This document shows positions 13,806 through 21,830 of a stretch of 55,782 nt of DNA, piece after piece (the first letter of the stretch is position 1; every line of letters begins with the position of its first letter). Origin of the DNA: Prevotella sp. (GTDB lineage Bacteria; Bacteroidota; Bacteroidia; Bacteroidales; Bacteroidaceae); assembly GCA_017538105.1 (NCBI GenBank), contig JAFYJN010000060.1, positions 1 through 55,782 of the forward strand, read 5' to 3'. A program made the position numbers and the translations under genes. The notes under the pieces were generated by a model that was not told the origin of the DNA, did no database searches, and saw nothing but the letters and a program-made list of their open reading frames with translations.

Positions 13806-14750
13806 TTACAGCGAGAACGCCGCGTTCACCAATATCGACGAAGACGACACATGATATTTGCCATAGGCAATGTTCAGTTTGAATCGCTCCAACTCAATAC
13901 CGCCACCAAGAGAGAAACCAGCTCCGTGACTGCTCACGTTCTCGCCATCACTCACTCCCATCTCGTCAGCACGGCGGAAATTGTAACCCGCACCCAACCA
14001 GATGTTCGACGACAGCAACACATCTACACCAGCCGACAAGTGGTTCACAAAACGGTAGTCCCAATGCGTCAGGTCACTCAGCGTGGCGTTCAGACGGAAG
14101 GGGGCACCTGTCAGCTTCTTGCTCACACCCAACATCAAGTCGAAAGGCAAATGGTCGTATTCGTTGTCGTAAGCTTTCAACTGGCCACCAAGGTTCTTCG
14201 CCACGGCAGATAATGACCATTCGCGTTCGGGGTCGTAATAGTTCAAACCCAGGTCCACGCACATGGCCAATGAGTTATAGTCGCCAAGATAGCTGGTGAT
14301 GAATTTGGCGCTGATACCGCCGGCAAGACGTTCCGACAGGTCGTAGGCGATATAGGCGGCGATGGAGATGTCTTTGGCGCTGAACTCTCCGGTGATGGTG
14401 CCGTCGGCGGTGGTCTCCTTCATCTTGCCGTAATCAAGAAACTGACCGCTAACGCCTACCGAAACTTTTTTGATGTCCCAGTTGTAGGTGGCGCTGCCGG
14501 TATTGGCTCCTTTCATGTAGTTCATGTAGTTCAAACCGATGGTCTTGCTGCTCACCGAACGTAACAGTGCAGGGTTGGAGAAGATGAGCGAGGCATCATC
14601 TTCCACCAACGTGATGTTGTCGCCTCCCAGTGCGGCGCCATGGGCGCTCACGGGCAGACGGAGAAAGTTATAGGCTGTACGGCTCTCCTGGGCGCTTAAC
14701 AACAAAGCGGCCGACAGAAATAACAGCAATATCGTGGCTTTTTTCGTCAT
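13806..14750 (-). CDS. porQ: Type IX secretion system protein PorQ
   Basis: A 314-residue outer-membrane beta-barrel protein with a signal peptide (hydrophobic residues 6-19, cleavage near LLSAQ-E). The start of the mature protein, TAYNFLRLPVSAHGAALGGDN followed by VEDDASLIFSNPALL, is characteristic of PorQ, the FadL/UPF0164-like outer-membrane component that works with PorU/PorV in handling C-terminal-domain cargo of the type IX secretion system. Alternating hydrophobic strands run to a C-terminal aromatic residue (VNAAFSL). Neighbour cmk lies downstream on the same strand. No other T9SS gene is in the window, as these genes are usually scattered. The -7 box TAACTTTG is on the minus strand at 14776-14769. 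Confidence 0.88.
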   Translation of the reverse strand: MTKKATILLLFLSAALLLSAQESRTAYNFLRLPVSAHGAALGGDNITLVEDDASLIFSNPALLRSVSSKTIGLNYMNYMKGANTGSATYNWDIKKVSVGVSGQFLDYGKMKETTADGTITGEFSAKDISIAAYIAYDLSERLAGGISAKFITSYLGDYNSLAMCVDLGLNYYDPEREWSLSAVAKNLGGQLKAYDNEYDHLPFDLMLGVSKKLTGAPFRLNATLSDLTHWDYRFVNHLSAGVDVLLSSNIWLGAGYNFRRADEMGVSDGENVSSHGAGFSLGGGIELERFKLNIAYGKYHVSSSSILVNAAFSL

Positions 14751-14768
14751 GACGGCTTAATTTCTCGG

Positions 14769-14776
14769 CAAAGTTA
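14769..14776 (-). promoter_or_regulatory. Bacteroidetes -7 box for porQ
   Basis: TAACTTTG on the minus strand, 18 bases before the porQ start codon. The upstream -33 region lacks a clear TTTG. Confidence 0.5.
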
Positions 14777-14976
14777 CACCTTTTTTCAAATACTTGATTT
14801 ATTTTTGCAGGTGATTTAGATGATTATATAACGAAAAGGAGGCGTGTTTATTGGATGACGCTCCGATTTTAAATGAAATTTAGGATGATGAGAAGATTTA
14901 GGTAGTGAATGGAGATAGTCGCAGTGTTATTCTTCGGTCTTCCTTTATCTTCTTTTATCTCCATAAATTATTCAAT

Positions 14977-15690
14977 ATGGAAGTGAAAAAATCGATGGAG
15001 GCTTCGCTCGAACACCAACGCCCAACGGCATTCCTCATGGGACTGGTGCTCGCTTTGGCGTTGTTCGTGGCGGCCATCGAGTTTCACTCTTCAGATGGGG
15101 ATGTCGCTGTCGGTGACGATGCTTTCGACGAGATGGCGTCGGACATGGAGATGGTGCCGGCCATCGATCCGCGCGATATGCTGGTGGCAATGGCTCAACC
15201 GGAAACACCGGCGGTGCGCATCAACCCTGTGGAAACGGCAGTGGTTGAGGAGAACCCGATAGAGGAGGCGCTGTCGAATGCGGGTGAGGATGAGATACCT
15301 GCCGTGGAAACGGAACAGGCGCAGCCCACTACCGCTACGGATGCCCAACCGCTCATGGTCGACGCCGACAACAACGAGGTCGTGCTGCGCATCGTTCAAC
15401 AATATCCGGAATTTCCAGGGGGCATGGTACAGTTCATCAAATGGCTCACCGACAACTTACAATACCCTCTGCCGGCACGACAGCGAAACTTGCAGGGTAC
15501 GGTGGTCACCACGTTCGTGGTCAATAAAGATGGAACCATCGCCGACGCGAAGGTGCTCCATGGCGTCGACCCTCTGCTCGACAGGGAGGCGCTACGGGTG
15601 CTCAACATGATGCCACCATGGTCACCAGGACAAAATGAGGGAAAGCCTTGTCGCACCCTTGTTCGTCTCCCCATCGTCTTCAAAATATAA
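14977..15690 (+). CDS. TonB-like energy transducer
   Basis: A 237-residue inner-membrane protein that would transmit proton-motive force to outer-membrane TonB-dependent receptors. It has a short cytoplasmic N-terminus, one membrane helix (about residues 18-36), an acidic Glu/Ala/Pro-rich periplasmic linker (about 40-150) and a C-terminal TonB domain (about 155-237). The last contains PEFPGGMVQFIKWL, NLQGTVVTTFVVNKDG and MPPWSPGQNEGKPC, which are hallmarks of Bacteroidetes TonB C-terminal domains. The ATG at 14977 fits the usual start; an upstream in-frame ATG at 14905 would add 24 residues of no family character. ExbB/ExbD are not in the window. The two receptors at 24-30 kb are possible partners. 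Confidence 0.9.
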   Translation: MEVKKSMEASLEHQRPTAFLMGLVLALALFVAAIEFHSSDGDVAVGDDAFDEMASDMEMVPAIDPRDMLVAMAQPETPAVRINPVETAVVEENPIEEALSNAGEDEIPAVETEQAQPTTATDAQPLMVDADNNEVVLRIVQQYPEFPGGMVQFIKWLTDNLQYPLPARQRNLQGTVVTTFVVNKDGTIADAKVLHGVDPLLDREALRVLNMMPPWSPGQNEGKPCRTLVRLPIVFKI

Positions 15691-15717
15691 TTCATCCTTC
15701 ATTCCACATCCCACATC

Positions 15718-15777
15718 CGTCACTCATAACTCGTCACTCATAACTCGTCACTCATAACTCATAACTCGTCACTCACT
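15718..15777. repeat. 14-bp tandem repeat before the polyprenyl synthase gene
   Basis: Three copies of CGTCACTCATAACT, then a partial CATAACT and a partial CGTCACTCACT, ending two bases before the start codon at 15780. A short related run (AACTCGTC twice) precedes cydB near 51777-51794. Confidence 0.88.
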
Positions 15778-15779
15778 CC

Positions 15780-16751
15780 ATGACTCCACAAGAAATTCTT
15801 CAACTCGTCAACGACCACCTGCGTACAGTAGGAAAAGACCACGAACCGGCTACGCTCTACGAACCCATACAATATGTGCTCACATTGGGAGGCAAGCGAA
15901 TCCGACCCATGCTCATGATGCTCTCCTACAACCTCTTCCGCGAGCATCCGGAAAAAATATTATCTGCGGCAACGGCGCTGGAGACATACCATAACTTTAC
16001 GCTTCTGCACGACGACCTCATGGACAATGCCGACATGCGCCGAGGCCAACCTACCGTACATAAACGCTGGGATGCCAACACAGCCATCCTCTCGGGCGAT
16101 GCGATGATTATCCTTGCCTACAAGGGAATGTGCGAATGTGAGCCGGACAAACAGAAAGACGTGCTTGACCTGTTCAACCAGACATCGCTCGAAATCATGA
16201 TTGGACAACAATACGACATGGACTTCGAACGGCGAATGGACGTGGCGGAAGAGGAATATATCGAGATGATACGCCTTAAGACAAGCGTGCTACTGGCTTG
16301 CGCCATGAAGATGGGGGCGATTCTTGCCGATGCTCCCGAAGAAGACCAACAGCGACTCTACAAGTGTGGCGAACGACTTGGCCTGGCGTTCCAGTTGCAA
16401 GACGATTTTCTCGATGTGTATGGTGACCCGAAGGTCTTCGGGAAAAATATCGGCGGCGATATCCTCTCCAACAAAAAGACGTATATGCTCATCAATGCCT
16501 TCAACCTGGCCGACGAACGTCAACGCGAGGAACTGACACGATGGGTGGAATGTACCGATTTCAACCCGCAAGAGAAAATAGCGGCGGTGACGCGTCTGTA
16601 TGACGAAATCGGGGTGGCAGAGATGGCACAGAAACGTATCAGGGCGTATTTCACAGAGTGTAGGCGATACCTCGACGAGGTGCAACTGCCTGACGAGAAA
16701 AAACAACCGCTTATTGACTATATCAACGGGATGATGGAAAGGGAATACTGA
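15780..16751 (+). CDS. Polyprenyl diphosphate synthase
   Basis: A 323-residue all-alpha trans-prenyltransferase that condenses isopentenyl diphosphate with allylic diphosphates. The two aspartate-rich Mg-binding motifs are visible: LHDDLMDNADMRRGQ (near residue 77) and LQDDFLDVYGD (near residue 206), together with GGKRIRPML near residue 39. The chain length of the product cannot be read with confidence; it could supply octaprenyl side chains for menaquinone or shorter C15/C20 products. The stop codon overlaps the TatD start (TGATG), so the two are translationally coupled. Confidence 0.92.
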   Translation: MTPQEILQLVNDHLRTVGKDHEPATLYEPIQYVLTLGGKRIRPMLMMLSYNLFREHPEKILSAATALETYHNFTLLHDDLMDNADMRRGQPTVHKRWDANTAILSGDAMIILAYKGMCECEPDKQKDVLDLFNQTSLEIMIGQQYDMDFERRMDVAEEEYIEMIRLKTSVLLACAMKMGAILADAPEEDQQRLYKCGERLGLAFQLQDDFLDVYGDPKVFGKNIGGDILSNKKTYMLINAFNLADERQREELTRWVECTDFNPQEKIAAVTRLYDEIGVAEMAQKRIRAYFTECRRYLDEVQLPDEKKQPLIDYINGMMEREY

Positions 16752-17545
16752 TGCTGTTCATCGATACACATGCGCATCTCGACGGTGCCGAATATGACGA
16801 CGACCGTGAGCAAGTGATGGCTCGGGCGAAAGAGGCGGGAGCCACCAAGGTGCTTATCCCGGCCATCGATGTGCCCTCATGCCATACGGTGCTCGACACA
16901 TGCCGACAGTTTCCCGGCTTTGCCTTTCCCATGCTCGGCTTGCATCCCGAAGAGGTGAAAGACGACTGGCCGTCGCAGCTTGACGCCATCTGGCAAATGA
17001 TTACTCAACCCGATGTACTGCCTTCCGTGGTGGCCGTCGGCGAGGTGGGCATCGACTACTACTGGAGCCGTGAGTACGAACAGCAACAGGTGGAGGCGTT
17101 TGAACGACAGGTGCAGTGGGCGGTGGAACTGCAACTGCCACTCATGATACATGGTCGCAAGGGACAACAGCAAATAGTGAGCGTCCTCAAGAAATACAAG
17201 GACCGTCTCCCCGGCGGCGTGTTCCACTGCTTCACGGGCAATGCCATCGAGGCGGCAGAACTGCTGCAGTTCGACAATTTCGTCCTGGGTATAGGAGGGG
17301 TGCTGACGTTTAAGAAAAGCCACCTCCCCGAGGTGCTGGCCTCAACGGTGCCGCTCGACAGGGTGGTGCTTGAAACGGATGCGCCTTACATGGCTCCCGT
17401 GCCGATGCGCGGCAAACGCAACGAGAGTGCCTTTATCACGCATGTCATTACCAAGATGGCGGAATCCTACAACTTCCCCGAAGAGGAAATAGCCACCCAA
17501 ACTACTCTTAACGCTTATCGCATCTTCCCCAAACTGCCACACTAA
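16751..17545 (+). CDS. TatD-family metal-dependent hydrolase
   Basis: A 264-residue TIM-barrel metalloenzyme of the TatD family, which act as Mg-dependent DNases or D-aminoacyl-tRNA deacylases. Metal ligands are visible in FIDTHAHLD (residues 3-11), GEVGIDYYW (Glu near 97), MIHGRKG, FHCFTGN (near residue 157) and ETDAPYMAPVPMRGKRNE (near residue 211). Length is typical. It overlaps the polyprenyl synthase stop codon by one base and is followed after 15 bases by a lipid A deacylase-like gene. The exact substrate is not evident. Confidence 0.92.
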   Translation: MLFIDTHAHLDGAEYDDDREQVMARAKEAGATKVLIPAIDVPSCHTVLDTCRQFPGFAFPMLGLHPEEVKDDWPSQLDAIWQMITQPDVLPSVVAVGEVGIDYYWSREYEQQQVEAFERQVQWAVELQLPLMIHGRKGQQQIVSVLKKYKDRLPGGVFHCFTGNAIEAAELLQFDNFVLGIGGVLTFKKSHLPEVLASTVPLDRVVLETDAPYMAPVPMRGKRNESAFITHVITKMAESYNFPEEEIATQTTLNAYRIFPKLPH

Positions 17546-17560
17546 CAGGTGACTTAACCA

Positions 17561-18853
17561 TTGATGATGTTCAGTCCTCGTCATATCATGCTTCTTATTT
17601 GTGTGGCAGCTTTACCAGTGCTCGCCACATCTCCCTCGTCACCTGATTCGCTCATCGTTCATCGCTCAGCTCCCGGCCCTCATTGGGGCTTCTCCCTATC
17701 CGGCAGTCCCTCTCGGGCCTTGGTCATGGACGAATACCAACGTAAATGGCAAAAAGGAAAGAGCAACGCCTCGGTGGCCTTCGAACTGTCGTACAGCTCC
17801 CTGCCCACAGACAGCAACCAGTATGCGGCAGACTTCGGCTATCCCACCTTAAGCCTCGGCATTAAGTACGCTTGGAACCATGGGGTGACGATGCGGCGCA
17901 CCGACGACCCTGCATGGGGCATGGCGGAGATGGTCGACTACGACTCACGCATGGGCAATGCGCTGATGATTTATGGCCGTTTCGCCCGACCTCTTTACCG
18001 AGGGGAGAAGTGGGAGATAGACTATTCCTTTGATTTCGGTACGGGCTATTGCCATTCCATCTACAATCCTGAGAATAATATCGACAACGAGCTGATAGGG
18101 TCGCATTGGAATATCTATTTCGGTGCCGGACTGCATGCTGCCTACCGTGTGGCGCGACAATGGGGTGTGCGCATGGGCATCGACTATTGGCACCTGAGTA
18201 ATGGAGCACTCTATCGACCGAACAAGGGGGCTAACTTCGTGGGACCGTCAGTGGGTGTCGTCTATTATCCTTATTACGAACAGGTGCTCCATCCCGACCC
18301 GATGCTGCGTTCTCACCATTTCAAAGGCTATTGGTACGCGCGGGCGGCATTGTCGCTCGGGGCGAAGACGCTCAACGAAGACTGGCAGCGCACGCAGTTC
18401 CAGACACCCAAGGGTGACCCCGACTACCGCACTTCACATTTCAAACTCTATCCAGCCTATGCCCTCCAGCTCGATGTCATGCGACGCTATGCCTTGCGGT
18501 GGGCGAGTGGGGTGGGGCTCGACCTCTTCTACGGCTCTTACAGCAACCATGTCAAGGAACTCGATGAGGCGGCGGGAAGCACCGTCTCCCACAGTCCGTG
18601 GTCGGTGGGCCTCGCGGCCAAACATGAGGTGTTTTACGGACGGGTACGGCTGCACATGTCGCTGGGTTTCTATCTCTACCGTAAGATGGGTGTCAATGCC
18701 AAGGAGATAGAACAGCCTTATTACGAACGTATAGGTCTCCACTACGAAATACCCCATCTTGGCGGCCTTTCCATCGGTGCCAACGTACAGGCGCACCGCA
18801 CCAAGGCCGACCTCACCGAGATAGTCCTTACCTATCCCTTCCTTAAATGGTAA
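17561..18853 (+). CDS. PagL-like acyloxyacyl hydrolase (lipid A 3-O-deacylase family)
   Basis: A 430-residue predicted outer-membrane beta-barrel with signal peptide (hydrophobic residues 9-22). The segment WHLSNGALYRPNKGANFVG places His211, Ser213 and Asn214 in the HxSN...NxG pattern that carries the catalytic His-Ser of PagL, the outer-membrane enzyme that removes the 3-O acyl chain from lipid A. Several other strands (FGTGYCHSIYNPEN, WNIYFGAGLHAAYRVA) look like PagL barrel strands. It is more than twice the length of Pseudomonas PagL, with a long C-terminal extension that continues in barrel-like alternating strands. Bacteroidetes have such long forms. Could be co-transcribed with tatD. 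Substrate is inferred, not shown. Confidence 0.72.
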   Translation: MMMFSPRHIMLLICVAALPVLATSPSSPDSLIVHRSAPGPHWGFSLSGSPSRALVMDEYQRKWQKGKSNASVAFELSYSSLPTDSNQYAADFGYPTLSLGIKYAWNHGVTMRRTDDPAWGMAEMVDYDSRMGNALMIYGRFARPLYRGEKWEIDYSFDFGTGYCHSIYNPENNIDNELIGSHWNIYFGAGLHAAYRVARQWGVRMGIDYWHLSNGALYRPNKGANFVGPSVGVVYYPYYEQVLHPDPMLRSHHFKGYWYARAALSLGAKTLNEDWQRTQFQTPKGDPDYRTSHFKLYPAYALQLDVMRRYALRWASGVGLDLFYGSYSNHVKELDEAAGSTVSHSPWSVGLAAKHEVFYGRVRLHMSLGFYLYRKMGVNAKEIEQPYYERIGLHYEIPHLGGLSIGANVQAHRTKADLTEIVLTYPFLKW

Positions 18854-18934
18854 ACAACCTCATGGCATCGGCCTTTTAAGGTATGTGGAGGGTACGGAGT
18901 GTTAATGTTCCCTAACAAATGTGGTTTTATGTTT

Positions 18935-18942
18935 TACTTTTG
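18935..18942 (+). promoter_or_regulatory. Bacteroidetes -7 box for the esterase gene
   Basis: TACTTTTG matches TAnnTTTG, 59 bases before the start codon, leaving a leader of about 55 bases. A convincing -33 TTTG is not seen. Confidence 0.5.
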
Positions 18943-19001
18943 CCAGTAAGTGGCGTCAAATGATAAATGCATTTAAACCCACAAACAATTAGTTATTCCA
19001 C

Positions 19002-20294
19002 ATGAAAAAAATGATTCTTTCATTGTTGGCACTCTCAAGTTTGACGGTGTCAGCGCAGTTTGGCATGCCAAGGCAAAACCCCACAGTTCCTTCGGTGGTT
19101 GCCGACGTTGAAGACTTTAAGCCTGCTTCGACCAATCAGGACAACAAACAGTACCCGATGGTGAACTCACAGCGGATGGTCCGTGCACAGATTACGGCTC
19201 CTCAGGCCTCTTTCGTAGGACTTGACATCGATGGCAAAATCTATCAGATGACCAAGGACGAGAACGGTGTGTGGACTGGCACATCTGCCCCTCAGGACGA
19301 GGGCTTCCACTACTATCAGCTCAATATCGACGGTGCCTCGGTGCCCGATCCAGGCAGCAAGTATTTCTATGGTGCCAGTCGTTGGGGCAGTGGTATTGAT
19401 GTTCCCGCAGCCGACGAGGAGTTCTACACCGTGAAGAATGTCCCGCAGGGGTCCATCAATGAGGTGTACTATTGGTCTTCGGTTACAGAGAAGATGCGTC
19501 ACGGATACATCTATCTGCCCAATGAGTATTACACGAACCCCACGAAGAAGTTCCCCGTGCTCTATCTGCAGCATGGCATGGGTGAGAACGAGACGGGATG
19601 GAGTGCCCAGGGCAAGACGGGTATCATCATGGATAACCTCATCGCCGCCGGCAAGGCAGTGCCGTTCATCATCTATATGGACAATGGTCTCGATGTGCGT
19701 CGCCCGGGTGAAGAGCCTCCTATGGGTCCGCGTCCAAGCATGGGTCCACGTCCCCAAGGTCAAGGCGCTCCTCAGGGACAGCGTCCGCAAGGAATGGGCC
19801 AGGGTGCTCCTCAAGGTGCTCCTCAAGGTGGACCGCGTCCCGGTGGCTTCGGTCGTGGCTTCGGTGGCTTCAATGCCTTCCAGGAAGTGTTGCTGAAGGA
19901 CATCATCCCGATGGTCGAGAAGAACTATCGTGTGATAGCCGATGCAGAGCATCGTGGCATGGCTGGCCTGTCCATGGGTGGCATGCAGACACACGCCATC
20001 ACGCTGGCCAACCCCACCACGTTTGCCTATGTGGGAATGTTCAGCGGTGGCGCTTTCAATACCGAAGAGGTGAGCGACAATCCCGACTTCAAAAAGACCA
20101 ACAAAGTGCTCTTTATGAGTGCTGGTGGCCGGGAAACGAGGATGGCAGAAGGTGATGGCAGTGTTGTCAAGGCTGCCGAGAATCTGAAGGCCATCGGCAT
20201 CAACGCCTATAGCTACGTGTCGCCCGAGACGGCCCACGAGTGGCAGACTTGGCGCCGCAGCCTCTATCAGTTTGCCCAATTACTTTTCAAATAA
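19002..20294 (+). CDS. Secreted esterase, alpha/beta hydrolase (CE1/esterase D-like)
   Basis: A 430-residue exported enzyme: signal peptide (residues 1-18, cleavage near VSAQ-F), an N-terminal immunoglobulin-like domain (about 45-140, resembling the E-set domain found before CE1 esterases) and an alpha/beta-hydrolase domain. The nucleophile is Ser324 in GLSMGG, and His412 in ETAHEWQTW is the likely catalytic His; YLQHGMGENETGW forms the oxyanion region. Relatives act as feruloyl or acetyl-xylan esterases on plant polysaccharides. Unusual is a Pro/Gly/Gln-rich insert of about 55 residues (about 234-288, GPRPQGQGAPQGQ type) inside the catalytic domain before the nucleophile. It is followed by a strong terminator. 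Confidence 0.85.
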   Translation: MKKMILSLLALSSLTVSAQFGMPRQNPTVPSVVADVEDFKPASTNQDNKQYPMVNSQRMVRAQITAPQASFVGLDIDGKIYQMTKDENGVWTGTSAPQDEGFHYYQLNIDGASVPDPGSKYFYGASRWGSGIDVPAADEEFYTVKNVPQGSINEVYYWSSVTEKMRHGYIYLPNEYYTNPTKKFPVLYLQHGMGENETGWSAQGKTGIIMDNLIAAGKAVPFIIYMDNGLDVRRPGEEPPMGPRPSMGPRPQGQGAPQGQRPQGMGQGAPQGAPQGGPRPGGFGRGFGGFNAFQEVLLKDIIPMVEKNYRVIADAEHRGMAGLSMGGMQTHAITLANPTTFAYVGMFSGGAFNTEEVSDNPDFKKTNKVLFMSAGGRETRMAEGDGSVVKAAENLKAIGINAYSYVSPETAHEWQTWRRSLYQFAQLLFK

Positions 20295-20315
20295 GATAAA
20301 GGAATTTGTCAGTAC

Positions 20316-20352
20316 AATAAGCCCCACCTTAGCGGCTAAGGTGGGGCTTATT
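20316..20352. terminator. Bidirectional terminator between convergent genes
   Basis: A perfect 17-bp inverted repeat (arms 20316-20332 and 20336-20352, three-base loop) with GC-rich core and A/T ends. It lies between the convergent esterase and DUF389 genes and can serve both. Confidence 0.85.
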
Positions 20353-20367
20353 ATTGTCTCCTAGGAC

Positions 20368-21714
20368 CTAATTCTCAGATTCAACTAAGACCAGACTGTC
20401 GGTTCTTATTCTGGTTTGAAGCCATTCGCGCATTTTATATGCTTCGGCCTTGGAGAACTGTTTGGCATTTGACATTCCTACGATGGCAACTACATGATAA
20501 CTGACTGTTGATGTGTCGCTGTGAATCTCGGCGACACGAGAGATACTTAGACTGTTCACCTGTGGAAAGAGAGATGACATCTCAGCACGGACCTCTTTTG
20601 AAAGTGATTCGTAGCGGGTATATTCGGCAAGTTGATCGTTTAGCTCACTTACCTGTGCTGAAAGATTGATCAATTGCTGGTGGGCATTCTCACGACTGGT
20701 GGTCATGGGTGAATTTTCGCTGTTCCCCGATATCAGACTATCTGGATATGAGCCTTGTATCACACTTAATTGATAACCATCCAACCCATAGAACTGCATC
20801 CTGCTTTTGGCCCTAAGTTGATGAGCTTCAGTTATTTCTTTCCCTACGGCCACAACGCGAAGTCTGAGGCTGTCCTTGTCGACGTTGTTCGAAATAATCT
20901 GCGTGCCGAATTGTTGTAGTTCAGACTTAATGAAACTGTTCACATTGTTGTCGAGCACACTTTGGTGAACAATCTTGACGGTCAGAAATATGGCGGGAAT
21001 CATCGCCAGCACCACGAGAGCTGTCATGATGCGACGGGCTTTAGTGTCTTTTTCGGAAGTCTGTTTGAACTGCAACAATCTGACACCGCCGTAAGTGGCA
21101 AGTGCTATGAAGACAGTATTGATGAAAAACAGATAGAAGGCTCCAAGGAAATAGCCCCAATGACCTGTGGCCAGGCCGAAACCGGCGGTACAGAGGGGTG
21201 GCATCAACGCTGTGGCGATAGCCACACCGGGGATGATGTTTCCCTTGCCTCCCGTAGAAAGGGCGATAATGCCAGCAGCACCGCCACAGAATGCAATGAG
21301 CACGTCGTAGAGTGTGGGTGATGTTCGGGCCAGTAGCTCAGACTGCACTTCGCTGAGAGGAGTAATAAGAAAATAGATGGTTGCCGTGAGAACACTGATG
21401 AGCGTTGCGACTCCATAGTTCTTTGCTGAGCGTTTCAGCAAATTGAGGTCATTGATACCCACCGCCAGACCCATCCCAATGATAGGACCCATCAGCGGAG
21501 ATATGAGCATAGCGCCGATGATGACTGCCGTTGAATTGATGTTCAACCCCAGCGAGGCGATGAAAATAGCGAAAATCAACACCCATAGATTGGCTCCCCT
21601 GAAGGAAACACCATTGCTGATCTGTGCGGTGATTTCCTGCTCGTCATCTTTGTCAGGAAGCACATTGAAATACTTGTTTACCTTTTCTGGAATGTTCCCT
21701 ATTTTCATACTCAT
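20368..21714 (-). CDS. DUF389-family membrane protein
   Basis: A 448-residue integral membrane protein. Residues about 40-240 form at least five hydrophobic helices with small-residue-rich stretches such as NINSTAVIIGAMLISPLMGP, ALSTGGKGNIIPGVAIATALMPPLC and YLFFINTVFIALATYGGV, the typical core of DUF389 proteins. A further helix (about 252-268) is followed by a soluble C-terminal region with a coiled-coil-like stretch (NLSAQVSELNDQLAEYTRYE). Function of the family is unknown. It stands alone, convergent with the esterase gene across a shared terminator, with a -7 box TATATTTG on the minus strand at 21748-21741. Confidence 0.9.
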   Translation of the reverse strand: MSMKIGNIPEKVNKYFNVLPDKDDEQEITAQISNGVSFRGANLWVLIFAIFIASLGLNINSTAVIIGAMLISPLMGPIIGMGLAVGINDLNLLKRSAKNYGVATLISVLTATIYFLITPLSEVQSELLARTSPTLYDVLIAFCGGAAGIIALSTGGKGNIIPGVAIATALMPPLCTAGFGLATGHWGYFLGAFYLFFINTVFIALATYGGVRLLQFKQTSEKDTKARRIMTALVVLAMIPAIFLTVKIVHQSVLDNNVNSFIKSELQQFGTQIISNNVDKDSLRLRVVAVGKEITEAHQLRAKSRMQFYGLDGYQLSVIQGSYPDSLISGNSENSPMTTSRENAHQQLINLSAQVSELNDQLAEYTRYESLSKEVRAEMSSLFPQVNSLSISRVAEIHSDTSTVSYHVVAIVGMSNAKQFSKAEAYKMREWLQTRIRTDSLVLVESEN

Positions 21715-21740
21715 CTCATTAATATCCTTATTTCATGCCG

Positions 21741-21748
21741 CAAATATA
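21741..21748 (-). promoter_or_regulatory. Bacteroidetes -7 box for the DUF389 gene
   Basis: TATATTTG on the minus strand, 26 bases before the start codon. No clear -33 TTTG. Confidence 0.5.
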
Positions 21749-21830
21749 CAAGGATTTAATGAATTTTGGCTATTTTCGCATTCTTTTTTGTGGTCGTAGT
21801 TGAAGAAGAGTATTGTGAGTTGTTGAGGGG

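Noticed and set aside
18854-19001. Possible riboswitch before the esterase gene
   Set aside because: I looked for conserved aptamer cores and hairpins and found only a -7 box; no support.
19167-20279. A 370-residue frame opposite to the esterase gene
   Set aside because: Antisense shadow; repetitive translation of the Pro/Gly/Gln insert and no start signals.
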